Assembly (NCBI GenBank): GCA_039707655.1
Contig: CM077675.1
Span: forward strand, 418,127,162-418,191,161
From: Elymus sibiricus
Lineage: Eukaryota; Streptophyta; Magnoliopsida; Poales; Poaceae
Direction of reading: 5' to 3'
DNA: 64,000 bases
The position numbers and the translations under genes are program-made. This document shows, piece by piece, positions 24,171 to 34,799 of this stretch. How positions within the stretch are numbered: position 1 is the stretch's first letter; every line of letters starts with the position of its first letter. The notes beneath the pieces are model-generated. The model saw only the letters and a list, made by a program, of their open reading frames with translations, did no database searches and was not told the origin of the DNA.

Positions 24171-25520
24171 CATACCGTCGCCCCGCGTCCTGTTCGGCGG
24201 AATGCCAACACCAACGTCGACGGTCGAGGACCCCGACTACAACCAGTTCATGGAGAATGTCATCTACGAGGGCCGTGGCGAGGCCTTCTAGATGGGTGGG
24301 CATGGCGATGCCTTCGATCCCGAGGAGACCCAGAGTCAGGATGGTCGCGACCGGTACGTTGCCGATGAAGACTTTGAGGCCGACGACCATGGTGACTCGT
24401 GGCATGAAGATGATGACATCTATTCCGAAGGTGAAGGTGATGAAGAAGAAGAGGAATGCGTCGATATTGGGGGCGAGCCATTGTTCATCGACGAGCTCAC
24501 CCAAAGAGCGGAAGCACAAAAGAGGAAGAAGAACATTCGTACGGGATCATACACACAAGCTGAGGACAAGTTGATTTGCGATAGTTGGATGGAGGTTGGC
24601 CAAGATCCGAGGGTCGGTGCGCAACAAAAGGGACTTGTTTTTTGGACAAGAGTTCACAAAATATTCCATGAAAGAAAGTTGTTTCCGCCCTACCAATTTA
24701 CGAGCGATCGTAGCATCAACTCGATTCAAAAGAGGTGGTTGTTCATCCAACAAGAATGCAACAAATATTGTGCCGCACTTGAAAGCGTTGAAGCACGCCC
24801 CGTGAGTGGTCTCGGCATTGGGGACATGGTATGGTCTCTTATCTTTCGTTGATACGGCCGAGACTTCGGCCTTCTCTATGTTTGCATGTCCAATTGTTGT
24901 TGATCGTGTAGGCATTTCAATCTTTGAAAACATTTAAGGCCCGGCACAATAACAAGCCATTCACTCTTACGCATTGTTGGACGCTCATCAACAATTGCCC
25001 TAAGTTCAAAGATCAATACCGCGAACTTCAAAGGAAGAGAGGCAAGAAGACGGCCGCGTTGGCCGGAGGTGGAGATGGTGAGGCCTTGAAGAGGCCGAGG
25101 GGCAAGACCAACTCCAAGATGGACGACAAGCGTGATGCGGCATCCTTTGCCTTGCATGAGACTTTGCACGGCATGATGTCTCAAAAAGAAGTTAGGGACG
25201 AGAAAAAGCAACAAGGCAAGGAGGAGCAAATGAAGCAATACCTGGAGCTTCAAACGAAGAAGCTTGAGATGGAGGAGGCGGCCAAGAAGAGGAAGATCGA
25301 CATGAAGGAAGCGTCCCGACAGAGGCAGCTCGACATCGAGGCCGTCAATGCCACGGCCAGGCAGAGGCAGCTCGACATTGAGGCCGCCAATGCAGCAACC
25401 AAAGCAAAGGAGGTGGCGCTAGCGATCATGAGCGTCGACTTGAGCAAGATGAGCGAGAAGACGAGGAGCTGGTTCGAGGCCCGGCAGAAGGAGATGTTCG
25501 ACGCCGACGGCCTGAACTAG
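24171..25520 (+). pseudogene. Harbinger-type SANT/NAM-associated gene, 3' part (premature stop)
   Basis: Continues the frame of 11642-12229. In-frame TAG at 24289-24291 stops it once, and the frame then stays open. It carries an acidic stretch (DDDIYSEGEGDEEEEE) and a Myb/SANT-like trihelix region (YTQAEDKLICDSWMEVGQD, FWTRVHKIFHERK, INSIQKRWLFIQQECNKY). An 83-base intron 24829-24911 (gt...ag, phase 0) follows. The last exon holds FTLTHCWTLINNCPKFKDQY and a long charged NAM-associated coiled coil, including two near-identical ARQRQLDIEA repeats, ending at TAG 25518-25520. Such proteins are thought to assist the Harbinger transposase in DNA binding and import. The copy is broken by the stop as well as the gypsy insertion. 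Confidence 0.75.
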
Positions 25521-25549
25521 GTGGTCTGTTCGGCTGTGGCCGTTCTTTT

Positions 25550-25700
25550 TGAAGGCTGGCATGGATGCCGGCCGCTGGCTGTGTGCCGGCGACAAACCTA
25601 TTCATTTTGGAGGCTGGCTGTGTTGCCGGCAACAAAACTATTCATTTTGGAGGCTGGCTGTGTTGCCGGCGAGGGCGTGTAGGCTGGCTGTGTTGTCGGC
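25550..25700 (+). repeat. Short tandem repeats 'ggctggctgtgttgccggc' downstream of the Harbinger gene
   Basis: Four to five imperfect copies of a unit containing 'ggctggctgtgttgccggc', two of them preceded by 'attcattttgga'. They lie in the 3' untranslated part of the transposon gene. Confidence 0.6.
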
Positions 25701-25884
25701 ATGAACTACGGGCCGTGGTTTATTCAAGTATTTGCGTTTGAAAAAGAAGACGGATAGGATGAAGCCAAAGGATGCGTCCGCCATCGCTTTCCAGAAAGGC
25801 CCGAACACGACCCAATTACCCACCCCAAACATACAGAATCCAAACCAAACATGCGTCCGTTTGGGGTCGTGCGATGGAGTTGGC

Positions 25885-26483
25885 CTCGTTTGCCGCTCGC
25901 GCTCTTTCGGGTCAAGACGCCCGACTCCGTGACCCACCTCCGTTTCCCACCACGAACGCACGCACGAATACGAGTGCGCGTGCATGTCGATCCGTCGCTA
26001 TTGATTTCTCGCTCCGGGAGGGGCTGTCTTTGGCCCTTTGCCGCGGTTCCATGCCACGTCTTCTCCTCCTCCTTACGGGCTCCGTTCTTTGTCTGTGTGT
26101 GTGCGCGTGTGATAGCAGCAAAGTCCATGGAGTAGGTTTAGTATTCCGGATTGCTTTTCTGCGCGCGCGAATCCCAGTCGTGACGGAGACCCGTGGCGCA
26201 ACACGACATCCATCTGGTGTGCAAGCGACTTCAAAACGTTATCTCCGTAGACGCAAGGATAAAAAGGCTAGGCTCTCTCTTTCTTCCTGTGCAGGCACGG
26301 CAAAGGTTTTGGCTCCTGGCGCACCTGCATCGGAACAAATACTCAAAACATTGGCATCCAATTTGCTTTTAATGAACGGATAACAAAACATCCATGCACA
26401 TTAACATTACGTAACAAGTAGTATTTTACATGTGCATTATCGAGTGTATTTGGTATGTCGGTTATTTTGCTGTTTTGCTAACT
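25885..26483. other. Intergenic DNA between Harbinger element and U4 promoter
   Basis: GC-rich to 26240, then AT-rich. Short ORFs only. No recognised gene or repeat boundary. Confidence 0.4.
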
Positions 26484-26533
26484 AGTCCCACCTCGCCAAT
26501 GGAGGGAGGTGGCGGGGAGGGAGCTCGGTATAA
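26484..26533 (+). promoter_or_regulatory. Plant snRNA promoter: USE and TATA box (Pol II spacing)
   Basis: AGTCCCACCTCG at 26484-26495 is one or two bases from the plant upstream sequence element RTCCCACATCG. TATAA sits at 26529-26533, about 30 bases before the U4 start. The 33 bases between the two elements correspond to four helical turns, the spacing that specifies RNA polymerase II (U1, U2, U4, U5) rather than polymerase III (U6) in plants. Confidence 0.85.
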
Positions 26534-26562
26534 GAAGGGGAGGGAGGGGTGCGGTAGGAGGC

Positions 26563-26716
26563 ATCTTTGCGCTTGGGGCAATGACGCAGCTAGTGAGGTC
26601 ATACCGAGGCGCGTCAATTGCTGGTTGAAAACTATTTCCAAACCCCCTCTTTGGCCCTCCGGGGTCATTGAGAATTTCTGAAAGGGCTCCCTCTCCTTCG
26701 AGTGAGGGTAAAGCCC
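26563..26716 (+). ncRNA. U4: U4 spliceosomal snRNA
   Basis: The sequence starts ATCTTTGCGCTTGGGGCAAT. It contains the 5' stem-loop with its kink-turn (GTGAGGTCATACCGAGGCGCG) and the U6-pairing strands (AATTGCTGGTTGAAAACTAT and the first 17 bases). The central domain starts TTTCCAAACCCCCTC, and an Sm-like site AATTTCTGA follows. The 3' hairpin is GGGCTCCCTC...GAGGGTAAAGCCC, ending at about 26716. A length near 154 is normal for plant U4. U4 pairs with U6 in the U4/U6.U5 tri-snRNP and releases it on spliceosome activation. A full USE/TATA promoter precedes it, and CAATTCGTAATAAA just after the end resembles the plant 3' processing box. Nothing in the sequence suggests a pseudogene. Confidence 0.9.
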
Positions 26717-28360
26717 TACAATTCGTAATAAAAATGTTTTGTTAGCCCGAAAGTTACCTATGGATCATTATTTTTCTCATTATGCAAGGAAAGACAAATA
26801 TCTAGGCGACTGGCACACGTAGAATGCTAAGTGCAATTTAAAAGGCCGTCAATCGGTTTAAGAAATAAAGACTTGGCCAAGAACAATGATTTCATTCGTT
26901 TCTCATTCCAAGTTATACATTGGGGACAATTGAAGGGCACGTTGAAGACCATTAATTTTACACGAAAAAATTACATCAAGAAAACACAATGCTTATTCTT
27001 AAGAATTTTATAGTCAAGTGTATTGGGCAAAATCTGATATCCAAAAAATACTAGTTTGTAACGAGTTAAATTTTACCCTTTTCCACGATTTATGTGTGTG
27101 TGAACTCCTTCACGTAAACCCTAAAATAAAATTTACCGGTCGTGGGCAACATGTGGATGCAAATGACGAAAGGACAATTTCTTGTTGGTATGTATCACTC
27201 TTGAGGAGGGTAACCATTGCACCGTGAAAACCGTGGAATATATAGTGACTAGTAGAACGCTCGTGCGTTGCCATGGGCTTTAGAAATATTTTGTTAGAGT
27301 TGTATATAACCATGGGGTTGGGCCCTCTGTTAACTTGCTTGTCTTCTGTATGAATGCGTAGTTCACTTCTTCATCATGTTTTCAAATCGCACTTTTAATA
27401 ACGGGTATGTTGCCCAATTTTTTATCTTCTCAACCCAAAGATGGTGAAATGCCCGTGTGTTTCCACACACAATAAATGAATCTATAACGAGCCTCACGAC
27501 TTCATTTCTTCAGTCAACGTGTCATCGTTATGCTATGTTATCACACCTCTCCATATCCTCCACTGTTTTCAAGTTCGCCAAGTTCGGATGACTTGCAACA
27601 TTCGTCATCCACTCCCTCCTCAAAGATCTAAAAAATTCAGCAGTTTACCATTTTTTTTTTGCAATGTTACACATCAAAATACCAAAGCCATCTCATTTTC
27701 TTAGCATTGCATGAGAGCTAATAGTTGTGGCCAATGACTAAAATCACACATACAAAAGAATAGGCTAAGGCCCCATTTGGATGTGTGTTTTGAAGCGAAC
27801 CTTGCACGCCTTGTATTCGTTGGAAACAACCTCCACTCCTTCACCCTTTGGTTTCTCCTTCGTCTTGACACAAGCTATGAAAGCCGACCACCATCATAGA
27901 AGGAGATTCCCACCCGCCGCCAGCCTTTGCCGCAGCCGAAGATTCCCATCCGCCGCCAGCCTTTGCCGCAGTCGGAGATTCCCGTCTTCCCTGTGGACCA
28001 CATGGCTCTGTACCCGCTCGCATCCATCAATGAAAATGTTGATCCAAAGCACGACAAACATCATTGTTTCTCTCCTCTCCCTTAACCTCTTTGCATGCAC
28101 ATGTCTTGTTCGTGGTTGTCTTGTTTATTCAACATAGCTCTGATGTGCTACTTTTTCTTCTCCAACTCTAACGAATATCTCCATTGTGTTTTGCCTTCTA
28201 CTACTATAACAAATATATTTATTGCGTTCCTTTCTTGTAACAAGACAATGTTACATATTAGGCATCTTATCTTGATATTTATGATAAATTAGGACATATA
28301 CCACCATTATTTGTGGACCACATTCGTCCATATAAATATAGTTAGTAGTGGGGGATACCC
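26717..28360. other. Intergenic DNA, nothing firmly identified
   Basis: AT-rich. Near 27905-28000 a short direct repeat 'cagcctttgccgcag.cg.agattcccrtc' occurs two to three times. No recognisable gene. 27245-27310 contains a sequence ('agaacgctcgtgcgttgcca') that often borders Triticeae repeats, but no element could be delimited. Confidence 0.35.
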
Positions 28361-28780
28361 CATCATCCCGCGAAAATCCAACTCTGAGCTCGGGCTCAGG
28401 TGCTCCCGCTGACGAAAAAAATCAAAAAAAATACTAGAAAAATTCAAAAAATTCCAAATTCTTTTTGTGTGGTAGATATTTTGATGCGTGAGGTTTGCTC
28501 CAAATTTCAAGTTATTTGGACATCTGAGCAGCTATCGGCAAAAAAGACAAATCGGGTCAGAAAAGTTCGTGAACAGTAAACCTTTTTTACAGACCCCGAT
28601 TTGTCATTTTTGCCGAGAGCTGCCCAGATCTCCAAATAAGTTGAATTTTGGAGCGCTCCTCACGCATCAAATTACCTACCACACAAAAAAAATTGGAATT
28701 TTTTGAATTTGTTTTGATTTTTTTCGTCGGCGCGGGTGTAGATGCACCCGAGAGCCGAAACGCCGCACTCATCATCCCGC
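28361..28780. mobile_element. Foldback MITE with 11-bp direct flanks, probably MULE-derived
   Basis: The body is 28372-28769, with CATCATCCCGC duplicated at 28361-28371 and 28770-28780. Arms of roughly 170 bases are inverted copies: 'gacgaaaaaaatcaaaa', 'aattccaa.tt.ttttgtgtggtag', 'gacaaatcggg'. They surround a short centre with 'gtgaacagtaaa'. No coding capacity. A transcript would fold into a long hairpin and could feed small-RNA production. A TSD of 9 or more bases suggests a Mutator origin. Confidence 0.75.
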
Positions 28781-30960
28781 CTCTATTCTCTATGCTTTAG
28801 AGAATATGTTGCCATGCTCCACATCAACACTATTTAAAGTAACAAAGTTTGATGGAAGGAGTACTCAACAAGTATCATGCACCACATCGCCATGTACATA
28901 TTTCAGCTACAAAGAAGTTTGAAGCAATGGCATGTTGACATGTCCCAAGTTATAATCTCAGAAAATAGATGAAATAAACAAGCATATGTGCCTCGCTTCT
29001 TAGCTCTTCTACCATGGTGCACTACCTTGATACTCTTTCTCTCAGCCATAGGCTTATTCTTGAAGCTTTATTTGGACGAATTCTCCATCTGAATCTCCTT
29101 TCTCTTTGTTGTTTTCACTCGAGCTCCTCCTTCCTAAGAAACTTCAGTAGAGGGGGAAATTTCAATAGCTTGTAGCTTCAAAAATATTTTAGTAGAAGGA
29201 TAATTTGAATAGCTTTAGAAGAATTTATGTATGAATATGATTTAGAAGTCCATATGAATATGATTTAGAAGTTGCCCCTAATCAAAGAAAAAATAATAAC
29301 AAGGTGTACATCATATAATTTAGAATCAATTGTGATGGTAAAAACACAAACAATGCTAACAAAGGAAACAAATCACCCAAGCTTTGTCATCGATCCTAAA
29401 AAACCTAGAGAAATATTAGGACACTGCAAGGTCTGTAACCTACCCGTATTCACTTGTTCTTCTACATGTCGTCGTTGTTGCAGACAATTTCAGTCATGCT
29501 TTGTAAGCTGTTAAAGAATATACTTTTATGTTCTGATAATTTTCCTTACAACTCAAAATTCCCATCTTGTATTTTAGACAGAACAACTAAGATGCCCCAG
29601 AACCTGAAAAGCCCTTCGGCACAAACAGAAAGCAATCCGTAAAATGGTATAGCTATGAAGATTTGAGGACAAACTATTGGACCACCATTATTGGACAGAC
29701 ATGACCTGAAAGGATCATAATGGAGATATCATATATAAAAATGTACACATGTGTCTAAAATATGGGTAGAAATTAGCTGAAGATGGTTAATCCATACGCA
29801 ATTTTAGAATCAGGTTATGATTGACATCCTCCTCATCTAGTCTCTGGGTAAGTTTGGTCATTAGAGACCGACTTCTTGCGCATCTCCATATAACTGGAAG
29901 CAACAAAAGCGGAACTAAGTGAACACGACAGTCATCAAATATGATTTAGGGTAAGATCATGCTTCTTCCTAGATAAAAAAAACTAAAAATGTAAATACAT
30001 ATACTTACCAAAATGGAGTAATGTTACGATATCAAAACATTTTAGCTATCAGTTATAAAATGCACACGTTAAGTAAGCTAAATATAATATATGTTGCGCA
30101 AAGGTGAAAGATCCATCCTGTTGGGAACCATCGTATTAGAAACCAATTACAAAAGGTGGAGACATCAAAATATTCGCTTGAATGCTCACCTAAGCTTTTA
30201 TTGGCACTTGGTTTAAACTAATAGGTTTTAGATCCTACAAGTACATTCTTCTCCTTCGAAAATAGAGCAAGTATGTCTATCAGAAATAAGTACATAAGGA
30301 AGAGAAATATACCTGAGATAGGATTCTTACTTGGTACATGCCATTATATATGAATGCTTCTTATGAAGGGTACGCCAAAAAATAGTAGTTTTATCTTCAA
30401 GGGCCAACTCCTGGTTAATTAATTTATAACCCATTTGGCGCAGATCAAAATGATCTTCTATCAAGAATATTTCCCAGCCAATAACAAGGCAATCTGACAC
30501 ATATCAGTTCACAATATTGATTAATGCTTACACCCATTTGGTGTTGCCCTGTAGCAGAAGAATAAATAACTTTTAACATGGGAACCCTCTATCTAAAACT
30601 CTTCATGTACATCAAAGAAGTCTGCATAGGAACAAGCGGTTGCTTTCCTTTTATCCCATAGAGCACAAGAAAAATATTATGGAGCTAGTAAGGCTAGCTT
30701 TTTGCAGGAAGCTCGTGAAGACATGAGGCCAAGTACACAAAATCATTTATAGATCGAAGAACTAACATGCACCATATACCTCATATATAAATTGCACTGC
30801 TCATCAACTATACTCTAGTGAAAAACACTCGAGTAATCTAGCATTTAATGTATGTCATTCGGTGGAATTTTCTCCTGACGTCTACCACGATACATACCAC
30901 TTATAGTAAAAAAATTACATAAAGACCAATTTCAGGAAAAAAAGAAGAGAAAGGTGTGAT
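28781..30960. other. Intergenic DNA, nothing identified
   Basis: AT-rich sequence without recognisable genes or repeat termini on either strand. Confidence 0.4.
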
Positions 30961-31325
30961 AGCTCCCGGGTGCCCCTACGCCCTCTATGAACAGTAAATT
31001 CAAATAAATAGAAAAAAATACTAAAACTTTGCGACATCAAATATGATCAAACATTGTATGTTCTTGCAAGTTTTCATAGCAAAATGTCATGTAGAGCTCC
31101 TCGAATATCACGAGTTTCAGATTATGTGCTAAAAGTGCTCAAAACTTCAAGTATTGAAATATTTTCTTGTGTAGAGCTCCTCGAATGTTTATTTGGCATG
31201 AAAACTTGCAAGCACATACAAAGTTTGATCGTCTTTGATGTTGCAAAGTTTCAGATTTTTTTGAATTTGTTTTCTATTTTTCTTTGATTTACTGTTCATA
31301 GAGGGTTTTGGGGCACCCGGGAGCT
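30961..31325. mobile_element. Foldback MITE (~365 bp)
   Basis: Perfect 16-base termini AGCTCCCGGGTGCCCC / GGGGCACCCGGGAGCT. Arms of roughly 150-170 bases include 'ccctctatgaacagtaaat', 'actttgc.acatcaaa.atgatcaaac.ttgtatgt.cttgcaagttttcat' and 'gtagagctcctcgaat'. The inversion covers nearly the whole element. It shares the 'gaacagtaaa' motif with the MITE at 28361 but here near the termini. No clear TSD was found. Confidence 0.72.
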
Positions 31326-32532
31326 GAAAAACCACTCTCAAGAAAGAACATTACTTATGATAGTACATGAATAAGTATAACACACAATTACCTCTTCAAA
31401 AACATGTATTCCATAAGTTGGAACTTGGAACAGGGAAACCGAGACAATTTTAAAACATAAATGACCATTAGAAGGTATCTAGAGTTAATAGACGGGAAAT
31501 ATATCAGGTTACTCTTATCTAGGTGTTGGAGTAGTATAACGGCAGGGCGGCTGGCACCTAGAGACACACGAGGGAGTTTCACCTCTCACCTGGAACAAAA
31601 ATTAAAGGCAGCAATTAGGTAGACATTCAGATATATGTCATGAACATACATGTTTTCCCATGAATATTTTTCACTATCTAGGATCGGATCAATCACAAAG
31701 ATCAAAAAGGACTCACATGGCGGTGAGGGCCCCTATTGTCTCCTTCAGTTTCCGACCTCATCTGATGTTGCCGCTTCCCATGGAAGAGAGGGAAGCTGAG
31801 GAATAGAGAACCCCTCGCGCACGCCCGAGGAGGAAAGGAAGACGAATCTGCTGGAGGCCGCCGATGCTGTCTGCTCATGGCAGCACCGTCGAATAACTGC
31901 AGCAACGTACGACGGCACGACCTCGAAAGAAAGGACATGAAAGAGGGACGTGACACCAATCATTTCCTTTCGGTCTAGATATAAGCTCTGCCAGACGAGA
32001 TGAGGAGGCACGTAGGCATGGAAATCAAGTACCTTGGCAAATCCCTCGGTGGCCATTGGCGCCGGTCTACGTCTCAAAGAAGAGGGCCACCCGCTTGTGG
32101 CTGTCATCCAAATCGCGTTCCTGTTCATTCTTCGCCTCGAGGGGCTTCGCGTTGGTGGCCTGTTGTGCGCCTGTGCCAGGGTCGTGGAGAAGGCAGTGAG
32201 GCGCTGACGGAACAGGATTGAAGTCCCCTCCCAGGCAGGCGGCGCCATCCTCGTCGGGCATGAAGAGACCCCATGGGAAGGAGGGGAGGTTTGGGAGAAG
32301 AGGAGACCAGCGCGGCTAGGGATTGCGGGCAGGGGGACGTGCGTAGTTGGGTGGTTTTTCTGCACCGCTTTCCTATTGCGTTGCATGCATGTATATAGGA
32401 AAAAACCGATGGATTGATTCCTTCCATCGGTCGTATGGAACGAAACGAGAAAAAAAAATCAATCGAGGGGGAGTCTTGTCGATCGATGGGAGGTGTACGA
32501 ACGACGTACGAACTCCTTCATTAGGGGTAGAT
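31326..32532. other. Region with GC-rich minus-strand ORFs, possible degraded gene or transcript
   Basis: 31745-32386 is open on the minus strand (213 codons) with alternative frames open in the same place. The codon pattern does not favour one frame, and no domain is recognised. GC content rises sharply between 31790 and 32350 relative to its flanks. It may be the 5' part of a decayed gene or a captured segment. I make no functional claim. Confidence 0.2.
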
Positions 32533-34112
32533 ATAATTGATACGTCTCCAACGTATCTATAATTTTTGCTTGTTCCATGCTGCTATATTATCATTCTTGG
32601 ATGTTTTACAATCACTTTATAGTAATTTTATATCATTTTTTGGGACTAACCTATTGACATAGTGCCAAAGTGTCAGTTGCTGTTTTTGCTTGTTTTTTAC
32701 TTCGCAGAATATCAGTACCAAACGGAGTCCAATCGCAACGAAACTTTTTGGAGATTTTTTTGGACCAGAAGACACTCAGTGGGCCAAAGAAGTGTCAGAG
32801 AGGTGGGCTGTGAAGGCCACAACCCACCAGGGCGCGCCAGGGGCCCCCCGGTGCGCCCTGATGGGTTGTGCCCTCCACGGGGCCCCCCTCCACCGCCTCT
32901 GATGCCTATAAATACTCAAATATTCAGAAAACCCTAGGGGAGTCGACGAAAAACACATCCGACCGCCGCAAGTTCCAGAGCCTCAAGATCCAATCTAACA
33001 CCATCACGGAGGGGTTCATCTTCTTCATAGGTGCCTCTCCGATGATGCGTGAGTAGTCCACCATAGACCTACGGGTCCATAGGCAGTAGCTAGATGGCTT
33101 CCTCTTTCTCTTTTGATTCTCAATACAATGGTCTCTTGGAGATCTATTTGATGTAAACTTTTGCGGTGTGTTTGTTGGGATCCGATGAATTTTGAGTTCA
33201 TGATCAGTTTCAATCCATGAATATCATTTGAGTCTTCTTTGATCTCTTATATGCATGATTACTTATAGCCTCGTATTTCTTCTTCGAATCTTTGGTTTAG
33301 TTAGGCCGACTAGATCGATTTTTCTTGCCATGGGAAGAGGTGCTTTGCGATGGGTTCGATCTTGCGGTGTCCTTTCCCAGTGACAGAAGGGGCAGCAAGG
33401 CACGCATGTATCGTGCTATTAAGGATAACAAGATGGGGTCTATTCCTACATGAATAGATCTTGTCTACATCATGTCATCGTTCTTATTGCATTACTCCGT
33501 TTTTCCAACTTAATACACTAGATGCATGCTGGATAGCGGTCGATGTGTGGAGTAATAGTGGTAGATGCAGGCAGGAGTTGGTCTACTTATCTTGGACGTG
33601 ATGCCTATATAATGATCATCGCCTTGGATATCGTCATGATTATTTGATCTTCTATCAATTGCCCAACAGTAATTTGTTCACCCACCGTGTGCTATACTCA
33701 TGAGAGAAGCCACTAGTGAAACCTACGGCCCCCGGGTCTACTTTTCCAACATATTGCTTTCCGATCTATCTTTTTGCCTCTTTGTTTTCAGATCTACTAT
33801 ACCAAAAACCCAAAAATATATTGCTGCACTTTTTATTTGCCCTTTTTATTTTGTGTTCTTGAGAGATCTATCTCTCCTATCTATCATTACCTAATCTATA
33901 TTTTTACCGTAGAGAGATTGACAACCTTTCTTACGTGTCGGGTTGCAAGTATTTGTTATTTGTGTGCAGGTGCTGCTTATTAGGTGGTGGTGATCCTCCT
34001 ACTGGTTCGATACCTTGGTTTCATAACCGAGGGAAATACTTACCGTCGCTGTGCTGCATCATCCCTTCCTCTTTGGGGAAATACCGACGCAGTCTCAAGC
34101 CACGTCAATAAT
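32533..34112 (+). mobile_element. Solo LTR of a gypsy element (Sabrina-like terminus)
   Basis: The LTR is 32538-34107 (1570 bases), with TSD ATAAT at 32533-32537 and 34108-34112. It starts TGATACGTCTCCAACGTATC and ends CACGTCA. A 'cctataaatactca' TATA region lies near 32902. The start is shared with the LTRs at 47173, 52995, 62188 and 63906, and its end region resembles the one at 62188 (reverse complement). No internal sequence remains, so it is a recombination product. Confidence 0.88.
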
Positions 34113-34171
34113 GAGATTTGTTTGTCATGATTTAGATGCTAATTTTCTTCAAATCCGTTATTTGTTTTCTG

Positions 34172-34333
34172 AAAATCTGTTATTTGTTTCCTAAAACAAA
34201 TTGTACTAATGAGAGAGATCGGTTGATTTGAATAGGTTAGGAAAGTTAGATTAAAATCTGTTATTTGTTTCCTAAAAGAAATTGCACTAATGAGAGGGAT
34301 CAATAGATTTGGATAACTTAAGAAAGTTAGATC
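34172..34333 (+). repeat. Two tandem 81-base repeats
   Basis: Copy 1 (34172-34252) and copy 2 (34253-34333) share 'aaaatctgttatttgtttcctaaaa.aaattg.actaatgagag.gatc'. They also share 'gaaagttagat' with few substitutions. Confidence 0.75.
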
Positions 34334-34799
34334 CGTGATTTGTTATACGTTAGGCAAGTGTTGGTTTGTAAGAAATGAGTGGAGAGAAAAATAAACCGAT
34401 GAACCAGGGTGGGAGGGGTGGTGGGAGGAGAGACAAAAAAACCAGACAAAGGTGGGAGGAGAGACGAAAAAACCCGTGAACGTCGGCTACCAACTCCACC
34501 TTTAGGAGTAGAGATTATGTCTTTCCAACAAATATTTTCATTTAGAATCCATTGGGGATTGAGCGCTCTAAAAATCAAGTAGTGTAGAACGATCATGAGA
34601 TACCAAAAATTACTAAGGAGTAAGGACCATAGGGAGATATCACAACACCCCTACTATTAGGGTGCAAGCCTGCACCAATCTCTCATTTGATGTGATGACT
34701 AAAACCACACGCAACCTTTTTTTCTTCTTGAAATTATATCTAAGCATTTTTGTTACGGGGAATCATATCTAACCTTGTGGTTATTGAGACCTTGTTTTG

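Larger units (their letters stand above)
12225..24175 (-). mobile_element. Athila-lineage gypsy LTR retrotransposon, full length, minus orientation
   Basis: The body is 12230-24170, flanked by the 5-bp duplication CATAC at 12225-12229 and 24171-24175. LTRs are 12230-13755 and 22684-24170, starting TGATGACCC and ending GTATCA in plus-strand view. The left LTR carries roughly 40 extra bases near 13392-13435. gag-pol is on the minus strand, so the right LTR is the 5' LTR. The primer site at 22655-22672 is complementary to the 3' end of tRNA-Asp, the usual Athila primer. The purine tract lies at 13756-13770. There is no chromodomain, which agrees with Athila. gag-pol has two stops and one frameshift, so the copy is dead by itself. 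Family-level name not assigned. Confidence 0.9.
11314..25884. mobile_element. PIF/Harbinger-like DNA transposon carrying a SANT/NAM-associated gene (nested insertion inside)
   Basis: Terminal inverted repeats 'g.CCAACTCCAWCGCACGACCCC' occur at 11314-11337 and, inverted, at about 25862-25884. Sub-terminal regions share 'cgtttggg/ccaaacg' motifs. Between them lies an interrupted gene of the Myb/SANT-like accessory type that grass Harbinger elements encode alongside their transposase. No DDE transposase was found, so the copy is non-autonomous or has lost that gene. I could not confirm the usual 3-bp TSD. Removing the inserted gypsy element (12230-24170 plus one TSD) leaves about 2.6 kb. 25550-25700 holds four to five copies of 'ggctggctgtgttgccggc'. 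Confidence 0.6.

Noticed and set aside
31745..32386. 213-codon minus-strand ORF as a protein-coding gene
   Set aside because: Two other frames are open over the same bases, there is no recognisable domain, and no splice structure could be justified. Kept only as a low-confidence region.
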